Part shown: piece after piece, positions 1 through 9,231 of the stretch
Numbering within the stretch: the first letter of the stretch is position 1
Layout: every line of letters begins with the position of its first letter
Source: an uncultured Allomuricauda sp.
GTDB taxonomy: Bacteria; Bacteroidota; Bacteroidia; Flavobacteriales; Flavobacteriaceae
NCBI RefSeq assembly: GCF_937884665.1
Contig: NZ_CAKZYF010000027.1
Location: forward strand, 1-64,000
Direction: 5' to 3'
Length of the DNA stretch: 64,000 nt
Made by a program: the position numbers and the translations under genes
Notes under the pieces: generated by a model
Database searches by the model: none
What the model saw: the letters and a program-made list of their open reading frames with translations, nothing else
What the model was told of the DNA's origin: nothing

Positions 1-2
1 AT

Positions 3-554
3 GATTGGTCCGCCCGTGATATTCAAAAGTGGGAGTACGTCCCCTTAGGCCCTTTTTTGGCCAAGAATTTCGCTTCTTCCATTTCGCCATGGATAGTTAC
101 CCTTGAGGCTTTGGAGCCCTTCCGCGTTTCGGGACCAACACAAGAACCCAAAGTTCTTCCCTATCTGGAATATGATGGCGCGAAAAACTATGATATCCAT
201 TTAGAGGTTGGAATATGCCCAGAAAATAGTGAAGAAACCGTAATATGTCATAGCAACTTTAAATATATGTACTGGAACATGGCACAGCAGTTAGCACATC
301 ATACCGTTAACGGATGTAACATCCACGTAGGTGATATGATGGCCTCCGGGACTATTTCAGGGAAAAGTGAAACTTCCTATGGTTCCATGTTGGAGCTCGC
401 CTGGATGGGTACCAAACCGCTACGGATGAAAGATGGTTCTGAACGGAAATTCATTAATGATGGCGACACAGTGATTATGAGAGGTTATGCCCTAAAGGAC
501 GATATCCGCGTTGGATTCGGTGAAGTTTCATCAAAAATCTTGCCTGCAACATGA
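3..554 (+). CDS. fahA: Fumarylacetoacetase, C-terminal part (gene starts before window)
   Basis: Frame 3 is open from the window edge: DWSARDIQKWEYVPLGPFLAKNFASSISPWIVTL..., the typical FAH active-site region; TGA at 552-554. Confidence 0.88.
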   Translation, partial: DWSARDIQKWEYVPLGPFLAKNFASSISPWIVTLEALEPFRVSGPTQEPKVLPYLEYDGAKNYDIHLEVGICPENSEETVICHSNFKYMYWNMAQQLAHHTVNGCNIHVGDMMASGTISGKSETSYGSMLELAWMGTKPLRMKDGSERKFINDGDTVIMRGYALKDDIRVGFGEVSSKILPAT

Positions 555-1450
555 TAAAAACCATTGACCCAACCTCCATTTCGCAACCAGATTTACATAG
601 TATTCTGCTCACGGCGATAGCTCCTAGGCCCATATGTTTCGCCAGTACCGTCGATGAGTCCGGAAATGTAAACTTAAGCCCGTTCAGTTATTTCAATGTT
701 TTCAGCTCCAATCCCCCCATTCTCATTTTTTCCCCAGCACGAAGTGGAAGGGACAATACGCATAAGCACTCCTATCTTAATGTCAAGGAGGTACCTGAAG
801 TGGTCATCAATATGGTCAATCGTCCCATCGTGGAACAAATGTCCCTTTCAAGTACAGCGTATGATAGAGGGGTAAACGAATTCAGAAAATCAGGACTGAC
901 CGAAGTACCCAGCGAGAAAATAACTCCTCCCAGAGTAGGAGAAGCGCCTGTTTCATTTGAATGTACAGTACAACAGACCATTGAACTTGCCGAAGAACCA
1001 GGTGCTGGAAATCTAATCTTAGCCAAAGTAGAGCTCATTCATATTAACGAAAACTATACGACAGACGGCCAACTGGATACCCAAAAATTGGATTTGGTCG
1101 GAAGGATGGGAGGAAGTTGGTACGTGAGGGCTTCGGGAGATGCCCTTTTCGAGGTTCCCAAACCTATTCGAACCAAAGGTATTGGCGTTGATGCATTGCC
1201 TGATGGAATACGGAAAAGTAATGTTTTAACCGGAAACAACTTGGGACGCCTTGGTAATCTTGAAGCACTACCGAAAGTCGAGGAGGTCAATGCCATTCAG
1301 GAAGATGATGAAGTCCGGATGATGATAAAAAAAATAGGGGCCAATACCGCTAAAATTAAAGATCAATTGCACTGGTTGGCCCAACAAGTTTTGATCTCGG
1401 GCGAAACCAACAAGGCGATGACCATATTGTTATATGCAGAAAGTTTGTGA
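551..1450 (+). CDS. Flavin reductase family protein (FMN-binding split barrel, DIM6/NTAB-like)
   Basis: ORF track; TAIAPRPICFASTVDESGNVNLSPFSYFNVFSSNPP motif; overlaps the upstream stop. Confidence 0.85.
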   Translation: MIKTIDPTSISQPDLHSILLTAIAPRPICFASTVDESGNVNLSPFSYFNVFSSNPPILIFSPARSGRDNTHKHSYLNVKEVPEVVINMVNRPIVEQMSLSSTAYDRGVNEFRKSGLTEVPSEKITPPRVGEAPVSFECTVQQTIELAEEPGAGNLILAKVELIHINENYTTDGQLDTQKLDLVGRMGGSWYVRASGDALFEVPKPIRTKGIGVDALPDGIRKSNVLTGNNLGRLGNLEALPKVEEVNAIQEDDEVRMMIKKIGANTAKIKDQLHWLAQQVLISGETNKAMTILLYAESL

Positions 1451-1451
1451 T

Positions 1452-2558
1452 ATGGAAAAAGGAATTGAATCAATTTTCAAGCCTCAATTAGAACACAGAG
1501 AAGTATATAGAGGAGGAAAGAATATTCCAAAACAAAAGGATAAGAAGATTTATAAGCTTTCCTCAAACGAAAATCCTTTGGGCCAATCCCCGAAGGCAAC
1601 GGAAGCTTTATTGAGAGCCGCGCACCAAATTGCAATTTATCCTGACCAAACCGACATCCGACTTCGAGAGGCGCTGGCAGAGGACTTTAACAAGCAATTG
1701 GATACAGACCAGTTTCTATGCGGAAACAGTGGTTCAGAGATTATCGATATGCTCTTACGGGCCTTTATCAATGAAGGGGATGAAGTGATTTATTCGAATC
1801 CTTGTTTTCTTCCGTACTCCGTATTCTCCAGATGGTACGGTGCAAATTTGGTAGATGTACCATTAAAAAAACCAGACTATTCTCTGGATATGGAGGGTAT
1901 TTTACACGCAATTACCGAGAAAACGAAAGTCATTTTTCTAACAAGCCCCAACAATCCCACCGGCACCTATATCCCAAAAACAAGCATTGAGCTTTTTTTA
2001 GCACAAGTTCCCAAAAACATCGTAATTGTTTTTGATGAAGTCTACCGGCATTTTGCAGATGCCGCGGACTATGTGTCCGCACTCCCCTACGTAAGAGCGG
2101 GGCATAATATCATTGCCATCAATAGTTTTTCCAAGACTTATGGTTTGGCCGGTTTACGAATCGGTTACTGCTATACAACACGAAAAATCGCAAAGTATCT
2201 CCGACAAATCCACAAACCCTTTTTATTGCCCTTAACATCCATAGAGGCCGCCATTGGGGCTCTGAATGACTCCGATTTTATATCGGAAACAGTACAAACG
2301 GTTCAAAAAGGAAGAAAGTTTTTGGAAAACGAGTTCCAAAGATTGGGAATCGCCTATTGGCCTACCCAAGCCAACTTTTTTATCATTGCCCCGCCTTTGC
2401 CCGAGTTTGAGTTTACAGATTTTCTAATGGAAAAGGGTATCATGGTACGGCCTGTTTCACAATTTGGCGCTTTGGGCAAGGTACGCATTACAATAGGTAC
2501 CCCAGAGGCGAATGAGGCTTTGGTACAAGCTATGGAAAAAATAAAGCCCCGTAAATAA
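1452..2558 (+). CDS. hisC: Histidinol-phosphate/aromatic aminotransferase family (HisC-like, PLP-dependent class I/II)
   Basis: YKLSSNENPLGQSPKA and SFSKTYGLAGLRIGY PLP motif; ATG at 1452 is more plausible than the ORF-track start. Confidence 0.8.
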   Translation: MEKGIESIFKPQLEHREVYRGGKNIPKQKDKKIYKLSSNENPLGQSPKATEALLRAAHQIAIYPDQTDIRLREALAEDFNKQLDTDQFLCGNSGSEIIDMLLRAFINEGDEVIYSNPCFLPYSVFSRWYGANLVDVPLKKPDYSLDMEGILHAITEKTKVIFLTSPNNPTGTYIPKTSIELFLAQVPKNIVIVFDEVYRHFADAADYVSALPYVRAGHNIIAINSFSKTYGLAGLRIGYCYTTRKIAKYLRQIHKPFLLPLTSIEAAIGALNDSDFISETVQTVQKGRKFLENEFQRLGIAYWPTQANFFIIAPPLPEFEFTDFLMEKGIMVRPVSQFGALGKVRITIGTPEANEALVQAMEKIKPRK

Positions 2559-2570
2559 CAGGGCTTTATT
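2540..2570 (+). terminator. Inverted repeat AATAAAGCCC...GGGCTTTATT overlapping the hisC-like stop
   Basis: 10-bp perfect stem 2540-2549 / 2561-2570 between convergent genes. Confidence 0.5.
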
Positions 2571-2593
2571 GTGTGTTGGATTGAACTCTTAGC

Positions 2594-3097
2594 TTACTGT
2601 CTTGTAAACACAGCATCGGCTCCGGTAAAATTATCAGGGTCTATATCAGCACCTGCCAGAATGAGGGTATCATCTCCTTCAAAAGAGATGACAAGTGTTT
2701 CTTCTTCCATATTTGCATTGATAAAGGTCAACTGATTGCCATTCAATGACCAGGTCGAAGCTTCGGTTTCACTCTGCATGGGACAAGGAATGTCCAAACC
2801 GCCCATCCCTACATTAATGGAAAGAAAACTAGCTCTATCCACTGATGTAACGGTTCCATCGTCATTAAAAGTAAAAGTGATCAGGTCGCAGTCTATTCCC
2901 TGTAAGAAGGAAACGATCTGCTTCGCAAAATCAAGGTCGTCATCGTCAACACTGCTATCGATTCTAAGGTCGGTCAAAACCCAGGTTCCCACTATGGGAC
3001 TGGTACCATTGGACGTGTTATCCGAACCATCGTCACCATCATCGGAACAAGAAATAATAAGTATTGTTGTCAAAAATAGTATTGCAATCTTTCTCAT
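2594..3097 (-). CDS. Lipocalin-like lipoprotein, hypothetical
   Basis: MRKIAILFLTTILIISCSDDGDDGSDN lipobox; IVGTWVLTDLRID and LTFINANMEEETLVISF lipocalin-like pattern; downstream start relative to ORF 2594..3172. Confidence 0.65.
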   Translation of the reverse strand: MRKIAILFLTTILIISCSDDGDDGSDNTSNGTSPIVGTWVLTDLRIDSSVDDDDLDFAKQIVSFLQGIDCDLITFTFNDDGTVTSVDRASFLSINVGMGGLDIPCPMQSETEASTWSLNGNQLTFINANMEEETLVISFEGDDTLILAGADIDPDNFTGADAVFTRQ

Positions 3098-3171
3098 GCT
3101 TTTCATTTGTGAGGTTAATCTGTGGAGATAACGCAAAAACCACTGAAAAAGTATGGAATTTGCCTGTAGCA

Positions 3172-5823
3172 CTAGAGAACAAACCTGTAGGTAGCCTTTA
3201 AAAGAAAAATATTTTGTGGTTGTTGTCCAAAGATATTGTCCCCTAGACCTGTAAGCAAACCCTGTGAAGGGTCACCATCCTGTGAGATGTCCTGTGACCA
3301 TACCAGAAAAATTTCGGAACCTGGGATGTATTCCCAGCGAATTACCAAATTGGACCGGAACTGAACAAATGAAAAATCAGGATCGTCAAAGCTAAAGTCC
3401 GTTGCCCCGGATAAATTCTCATCTACAGAATACGTACCATCCAAAAGAGTGACCTGCTCTTCAGAATAGGCCAAAAAACGATTTTCAAAACGTTGTGCAG
3501 TGGCATCGGTAACATGTTTAAAGTTCGAATAACGCCCTCTGGAAATAAAGGGCTGTCCCCAATACTGAATGGTCAAGTTGGGATTTATGGTATAGTTGAA
3601 CCTAAAGGACATACTCAAGGTCCGTTGTTGGATTTCACCGTTCAAATATCGTGGGGAACCATTTACATCATCGAAATTATCAATGAACTGTAACTTATCA
3701 TTGTTAATATCCAACGAAGGAAAAGCTGAAACACGAATGGCATTTATGGGTTGATAGACCAATCCGGCTTCAATAAAATAGGAACGATATGAATTGTCTA
3801 CCGCCTTTTGACCTCTATGGAAAAAATTAAAGCGCAACTTTTTTCGATTGTCCGTTCGGATGGAATTCCAGAAACTCAAATCTGGTGATCTTCGTAATCT
3901 AGGACCGCCACGCAGTGCAAAATTATCATACCGAACAGGTCCATAGTTGAAACCGAAATTACTGAACCAGTTGTTCTGCCAATTCTGCCAGCTATTGGTA
4001 TTAAAGCGAAGCATATTATGGTTGCCATTAAAATCCCATGCGCTCCAATGGTTGTAATTGATGCCCACCCTTCTAAAAGTACTGTCAGGTTTTAACGTTT
4101 GATACCCCACCCAGGTATAGTGTCGAATATCGTCTGATTGGCGCTGGAAACCAATATCATTCAGTTCCAACTCGGGTGAGCGCCAAGTTCCACCCGATTC
4201 AAAACGCCAATGGCCATTTCCAATTTTCCCTATTTGGACATTCCCTGCACTCCCAGTCAAAGAAGTTCTATTGGGGTCCACTGCAACGTGCCCCGCATCC
4301 ACCCGTTGGAAGAGATGGGTAATGGATTCTTGTGTATTTTGGATAGCCTCTTGACTTCCTTGTACATGACTTAGAATAAGATTTCCTTCCACATACCAAT
4401 CCCTGTTGTGCCACTGGTGTTTAAAATCCACTCCGCCCGTATATGCGGAACGATGCAAAAAATCCAAAGGTCCCGTGAGATTATCTCTGTTGGTGGCAGT
4501 GAATATTCCACCGATGTAGGAGTTTCTATCGTTGAAATCTTTTTGAAGTCTCCCCACAAAATAATTGGTGAGCGGTTCCACCACTTCCCTTCTTCCTTCT
4601 CCGGTATCATCAACTATGGAAGCGTAGCGTTTTGCAGTAACGCTCTCCAAAACCCCAATGGCCCATCCATCTTTAGTCTTACCGCTAAATTTGGCCGCGC
4701 CAATTATTGGAGTGTTGTCTGGTTGTTCAACAAATTCATTATCAGCAGTATCGGGAGAACCTTGAGGGCTCCTACCTATCCTTCTGGAGTAGAATACGTT
4801 ATCGAATCCAAACGTATTCCCCGCCTCGGATTGGGAAACGTTAAAATCAAAAATGTTTTTGTTTTCCACAAAAAAGGGCCGTTGTTCCCTAAAGAAAATT
4901 TGGAAACCATCCAGTGCAATGGCGGATGGATCCGCCTCAACTTGACCAAAATCAGGATTTACGGTCAAGTCCAAGGTAAGATCGTTGGTGATACCGATTT
5001 TTGCGTCCAATCCAACAGTAATATCATTTTCAGTGCCATCCCGAAAAGGATTTCCTTCCTCGGCTTCATACGTTTCACCACTGGTCACCGTATAAGGTTG
5101 GATTTCGAGCTGTTTTTGTGGTTCAATGTTCTTGAGCCCGTGCAGTTCGCCAAACTCACTTACCCAACCGGGTTGATCTATAGGTTTTCTTTGCCAAAGT
5201 GATCGTTCTTCCGCCCGAAAGAACCTTCGGGTAGATTGCAAGCCCCATACTTGATCTTCTGCTCCACTGAACTTTAATTGGCTCAAGGGGATTATCAGTT
5301 CTGCAGTCCATCCTTCATCATACATATTGGTATTGGTGAACCAAATGGAGTTCCAACTCCCGACCCAATTGTTCCCATTATTGGAGACAAATTCGTCCCC
5401 CTTTACACCGGCTGCTGTCACTGTAAAGGAGAAAGCGGTTCGTTTGTCATGGTAACTATCAATATTGAATTCTACCCAATCCCCATCAAAACCATCTCTA
5501 CGGGACAATCTTCTCACTATTTTATCCGGTTCCGCATCGTAACAGCGAACCCCTATGTACAAGTATTTACTATCATAGACAATTTTAAATTTGGTCTGAT
5601 AACTGGGTGGTGTATTTTCATCAGGTTGAAGTTCCACATAATCACCAGTCCAATCAACGGTTTTCCACACAAGGTCGTTTAATAGGCCGTCTATGGAGGG
5701 AGGCTCGTTTTCTGCTACAGGTCTGGTTACGTAGATTTTTTTGGGAACGACTTGTGTTGAATCTTGCGCATTGGCCCCAAAAGAGATAAAAAATAAGGCC
5801 AGCAAGAGGGTTGGTTTTCTCAC
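3172..5823 (-). CDS. DUF5916 / CBM9-like domain outer-membrane protein
   Basis: 883 aa, signal peptide, PPSIDGLLNDLVWKTVDWTGDYVELQPDENTPPSYQTKFKIVYDSKYLYIGVRCYD, C-terminal beta-barrel. Confidence 0.85.
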   Translation of the reverse strand: MRKPTLLLALFFISFGANAQDSTQVVPKKIYVTRPVAENEPPSIDGLLNDLVWKTVDWTGDYVELQPDENTPPSYQTKFKIVYDSKYLYIGVRCYDAEPDKIVRRLSRRDGFDGDWVEFNIDSYHDKRTAFSFTVTAAGVKGDEFVSNNGNNWVGSWNSIWFTNTNMYDEGWTAELIIPLSQLKFSGAEDQVWGLQSTRRFFRAEERSLWQRKPIDQPGWVSEFGELHGLKNIEPQKQLEIQPYTVTSGETYEAEEGNPFRDGTENDITVGLDAKIGITNDLTLDLTVNPDFGQVEADPSAIALDGFQIFFREQRPFFVENKNIFDFNVSQSEAGNTFGFDNVFYSRRIGRSPQGSPDTADNEFVEQPDNTPIIGAAKFSGKTKDGWAIGVLESVTAKRYASIVDDTGEGRREVVEPLTNYFVGRLQKDFNDRNSYIGGIFTATNRDNLTGPLDFLHRSAYTGGVDFKHQWHNRDWYVEGNLILSHVQGSQEAIQNTQESITHLFQRVDAGHVAVDPNRTSLTGSAGNVQIGKIGNGHWRFESGGTWRSPELELNDIGFQRQSDDIRHYTWVGYQTLKPDSTFRRVGINYNHWSAWDFNGNHNMLRFNTNSWQNWQNNWFSNFGFNYGPVRYDNFALRGGPRLRRSPDLSFWNSIRTDNRKKLRFNFFHRGQKAVDNSYRSYFIEAGLVYQPINAIRVSAFPSLDINNDKLQFIDNFDDVNGSPRYLNGEIQQRTLSMSFRFNYTINPNLTIQYWGQPFISRGRYSNFKHVTDATAQRFENRFLAYSEEQVTLLDGTYSVDENLSGATDFSFDDPDFSFVQFRSNLVIRWEYIPGSEIFLVWSQDISQDGDPSQGLLTGLGDNIFGQQPQNIFLLKATYRFVL

Positions 5824-5982
5824 TGTTTCTGTTTTTTGATTTGATAGCTGACTTAAAGAGTCAACAAAATGAAATCAGTTACAGGTGTAACCCAATTTTA
5901 TATGATTTTAACATTATGGTATAAAAATGATTACACGGAAAAGAAGTACCATCCAAAATTGAAAAATAAACTAAAACAACCA

Positions 5983-6013
5983 TTTGTTATTCAACTGAAT
6001 AATTGTACATTTG
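5983..6013 (+). promoter_or_regulatory. Bacteroidota-type sigma-A promoter upstream of rplM
   Basis: TTTG (5983-5986) - 19 nt - TACATTTG (6006-6013), matching the TTTG/N~19/TAnnTTTG consensus. Confidence 0.7.
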
Positions 6014-6060
6014 CAGCCCGTTAAAATAGACAAATACTAAATACGAATAATATTCTCAAA

Positions 6061-6516
6061 GTGGATACATTAAGTTACAAGACCATTTCCGCAAATAAAG
6101 CGACCGTTTCCAAGGAATGGTTGTTGGTTGACGCTGAAGGACAAACATTGGGTAGATTAGCTTCTAAAGTAGCCAAATTGCTAAGAGGTAAGCACAAGAC
6201 AAATTTTACACCCCATGTGGACTGTGGAGACAATGTCATTGTCATCAATGCGGAAAAAATCAATTTGTCTGGAAATAAATGGGTTGAAAAAACCTACCAA
6301 AGATATACGGGATATCCCGGCGGACAACGTGAGACAACAGCAACGGAGATGTTGGAAAAGCAACCCGAACGTATTGTTGAAAAGTCGATTAAAGGTATGC
6401 TTCCCAAAAACAGATTGGGTGCTGATCTTTTTAGAAACTTGAAGGTTTACGCTGGTACAGAACACGGTCATGAGGCGCAAAAGCCAAAAGCAATAAACTT
6501 AAACGACTACAAATAA
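6061..6516 (+). CDS. rplM: 50S ribosomal protein L13 (GTG start)
   Basis: [46 protein letters not shown]. Confidence 0.96.
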   Translation: MDTLSYKTISANKATVSKEWLLVDAEGQTLGRLASKVAKLLRGKHKTNFTPHVDCGDNVIVINAEKINLSGNKWVEKTYQRYTGYPGGQRETTATEMLEKQPERIVEKSIKGMLPKNRLGADLFRNLKVYAGTEHGHEAQKPKAINLNDYK

Positions 6517-6902
6517 TGGAGGTTGTTCATAAAATTGGTAGAAGAAAAACGGCAGTAGCCCGCGTATACCTTTCCGAAGGCAAAGGAACTATTACGGTGA
6601 ATAAAAGGGATTATAAAGACTATTTCAGTACTGCCCCATTACAATATAAGATAAAGCAGGCTTTTGCTTTAACAGACACTGAAGATACCTATGATGTAAA
6701 GGTCAATGTATATGGAGGAGGTATCACAGGTCAGGCAGAGGCGATTCGATTGGCTCTTTCCAGGGCCATGTGCGAAATAAACGAAGAAAACCGAAGTCTT
6801 CTAAAACCCGAAGGGCTTTTGACCCGGGACCCCAGAATGGTGGAGCGCAAAAAATTCGGTCAAAAGAAAGCGAGAAAGAAATTCCAGTTCTCCAAACGTT
6901 AA
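6516..6902 (+). CDS. rpsI: 30S ribosomal protein S9
   Basis: GRRKTAVARVYL...C-terminal RKKFGQKKARKKFQFSKR. Confidence 0.96.
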   Translation: MEVVHKIGRRKTAVARVYLSEGKGTITVNKRDYKDYFSTAPLQYKIKQAFALTDTEDTYDVKVNVYGGGITGQAEAIRLALSRAMCEINEENRSLLKPEGLLTRDPRMVERKKFGQKKARKKFQFSKR

Positions 6903-7106
6903 GAATACCGGACACTGGCTGTCCAATATTATATGTTCATTGAAAGCCCTGAATCGGATCAGGGTTAATAATTAATCAAGTTGTCGTTGTTCCAAAGAGC
7001 AAACATCAACTTTTTGGATACTAGTTTAGCATCTAAATGAGCAGGGCGAACCCAGGTGACCACCTTCTCATTGCTACTACAACGGAACGTAAACTAAGTA
7101 CAAGAA

Positions 7107-8267
7107 ATGGCAAGTAAACCCGAAGTAAAAGACTTATTGGAAGCAGGTGTGCATTTTGGACACCTCACCAGAAAGTGGAATCCCAACATGGCCCCCTATA
7201 TCTACATGGAGCGAAATGGGATTCATGTAATCAATCTTTACAAAACCGTAGCAAAATTGGATGAAGCCAAGGAAGCTTTGAAAAAAATAGCTTCTTCCGG
7301 CAGAAAGATTCTTTTTGTGGCTACGAAAAAACAAGCAAAAGACATTGTTGCCGACAAGGTATCCAAAGTCAACATGCCCTACATCACCGAAAGGTGGCCC
7401 GGTGGTATGTTGACCAATTTCGTCACTATACGTAAAGCGGTGAAAAAAATGACCGCAATCGATAGGATGAAAAAAGACGGTACCTTTAACACCTTATCCA
7501 AAAAAGAACGGTTACAGGTTGACCGTCTACGAGCAAAATTGGAAAAGAACTTAGGTTCGATAGCAGATATGACCCGTCTTCCAGGTGCTATTTTCATCGT
7601 GGACACTATGAGAGAGCATATTGCTGTAAAGGAGGCCCAAAAATTGAACATTCCAATTTTTGCCATGGTGGATACCAATTCAGACCCTCGCCCCATTGAT
7701 TTTGTAATTCCGGCCAACGACGATGCTGGTAAATCAATCGAGGCTATTCTTTCTGAGGTCACAGGCGCGGTTGCCGAAGGATTGGCCGATAGAAAAAGTG
7801 AAAAACAAGAGGAAAAACCTACTGAAACCGAAGCAACTGTTGAAACAGCAACTGCTGAACCAACAAACAATGTGGAAGAGGTAAAAACTCCCGAGGTGGA
7901 AGCATCAAAAGATGTGCCCGTTGAAGAAACAGTTGAAGAACCCAAAGAAGCCCCTGTTGAGACTAAAGTAGCGGTTGAGGAGAAAAAGGCCGTTCCAACG
8001 AAGAGCAGTGCAGAAGTTGAAGACCTCACAAAAATTGAAGGAATAGGTCCAAAAGCCGCCGAAGCATTGAATAACAAAGGGGTAGTGACCTACAAAGACC
8101 TCGCCGAAGCAGCACCTGATACCATTAAAGAGATTTTGACGGAAGCTAGTTCCAGAATGGCCCATTTGGACCCTACTACCTGGCCAAAGCAAGCTCAGAT
8201 GGCAGCCGATGGAAAGTGGGATGAATTAAAAGAATGGCAGGAAAATGCTAAAGGAGGGGTCGAATAA
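7107..8267 (+). CDS. rpsB: 30S ribosomal protein S2 with acidic linker and C-terminal helix-hairpin-helix-like extension
   Basis: MASKPEVKDLLEAGVHFGHLTRKWNPNMAPYIYMERNGIHVINL; extension VEDLTKIEGIGPKAAEALNNKGVVTYKDLAEA. Confidence 0.96.
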   Translation: MASKPEVKDLLEAGVHFGHLTRKWNPNMAPYIYMERNGIHVINLYKTVAKLDEAKEALKKIASSGRKILFVATKKQAKDIVADKVSKVNMPYITERWPGGMLTNFVTIRKAVKKMTAIDRMKKDGTFNTLSKKERLQVDRLRAKLEKNLGSIADMTRLPGAIFIVDTMREHIAVKEAQKLNIPIFAMVDTNSDPRPIDFVIPANDDAGKSIEAILSEVTGAVAEGLADRKSEKQEEKPTETEATVETATAEPTNNVEEVKTPEVEASKDVPVEETVEEPKEAPVETKVAVEEKKAVPTKSSAEVEDLTKIEGIGPKAAEALNNKGVVTYKDLAEAAPDTIKEILTEASSRMAHLDPTTWPKQAQMAADGKWDELKEWQENAKGGVE

Positions 8268-8347
8268 GTACCTCGATAATTAACTATTGTATTGGTGCGA
8301 AATAACGCTACAGAATTTACTTTATACAAATTTTAATACATAAGAAA

Positions 8348-9172
8348 ATGGCAAATATTACCGCCGCAGATGTCAATAAACTCAGAAAAATGACAGGTGC
8401 AGGAATGATGGACTGCAAAAAGGCATTGGTTGAAGCTGAAGGAGATTTTGATAAAGCAATCGAAATCCTTAGAAAGAAAGGGCAGAAGGTAGCTGCGAAA
8501 AGAGCGGACCGCGACTCTTCCGAAGGGGCGGCCATCGCTAAGGTCAATGAAAACCAATCCAGTGGGGTCATTATATCTTTGAATTGCGAAACAGACTTTG
8601 TTGCTAAGAACGATAGTTTTGTTTCCTTGGCAAATGATTTGGCCGAACTGGCCCTGGACTTTGACAATAAAGATGCTTTTCTTGCTGCATCGTACAATGG
8701 AATGACCGTTTCTGAAAAGCTTACGGAGCAGACTGGTGTGATTGGAGAAAAAATTGAAATCGGTAGTTTTGAAAGGTTGAATGCCGCTTTCGTCGGTTCT
8801 TACATCCATGCCGGCAATAAAATTGCCACCTTAGTTGGTCTGTCCGCTTCGGTTGACGGAGCGGCCCAAGCGGCCAAAGATGTCGCTATGCAAGCTGCAG
8901 CCATGAATCCAGTAGCTTTGAACGAAGAAGGTGTAGATCAAGGTACAATCGATAAGGAAATTGAAATTGCTAAAGATCAATTGCGTCAGGAAGGAAAACC
9001 AGAGGAAATGTTGGAAAACATTGCCAAAGGGAAACTTAAACGTTTTTTCAAAGACAATACTTTGGTGAATCAAGCTTTTATCAAGGATAGCAAACAAAGC
9101 GTTGCCCAATATGTCAAATCTGTTGATTCTAGTTTGGAAATCACTGGATTCCAGAGAGTAGCTTTGGGATAG
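8348..9172 (+). CDS. tsf: Elongation factor Ts
   Basis: ITAADVNKLRKMTGAGMMDCKKALVEAEGDFDKAIEILRKKGQKVAAKRADR. Confidence 0.97.
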   Translation: MANITAADVNKLRKMTGAGMMDCKKALVEAEGDFDKAIEILRKKGQKVAAKRADRDSSEGAAIAKVNENQSSGVIISLNCETDFVAKNDSFVSLANDLAELALDFDNKDAFLAASYNGMTVSEKLTEQTGVIGEKIEIGSFERLNAAFVGSYIHAGNKIATLVGLSASVDGAAQAAKDVAMQAAAMNPVALNEEGVDQGTIDKEIEIAKDQLRQEGKPEEMLENIAKGKLKRFFKDNTLVNQAFIKDSKQSVAQYVKSVDSSLEITGFQRVALG

Positions 9173-9190
9173 GAAATACGTTTTCTCAAT

Positions 9191-9218
9191 AAAAAAGCCG
9201 CTCTAGAGCGGCTTTTTT
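9191..9218. terminator. Bidirectional Rho-independent terminator between tsf and the convergent serine hydrolase gene
   Basis: Perfect palindrome AAAAAAGCCGCTCTAGAGCGGCTTTTTT. Confidence 0.88.
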
Positions 9219-9231
9219 ATTGGTAATACAT

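Noticed and set aside
4408-5202. 264-aa plus-strand ORF antisense to the DUF5916 gene
   Set aside because: The opposite strand encodes a long, clearly recognisable protein; composition of the plus-strand ORF is antisense-like with no family motif.
7379-8077. 232-aa minus-strand ORF within rpsB
   Set aside because: Ser/Thr/Val-rich antisense shadow of the S2 acidic linker.
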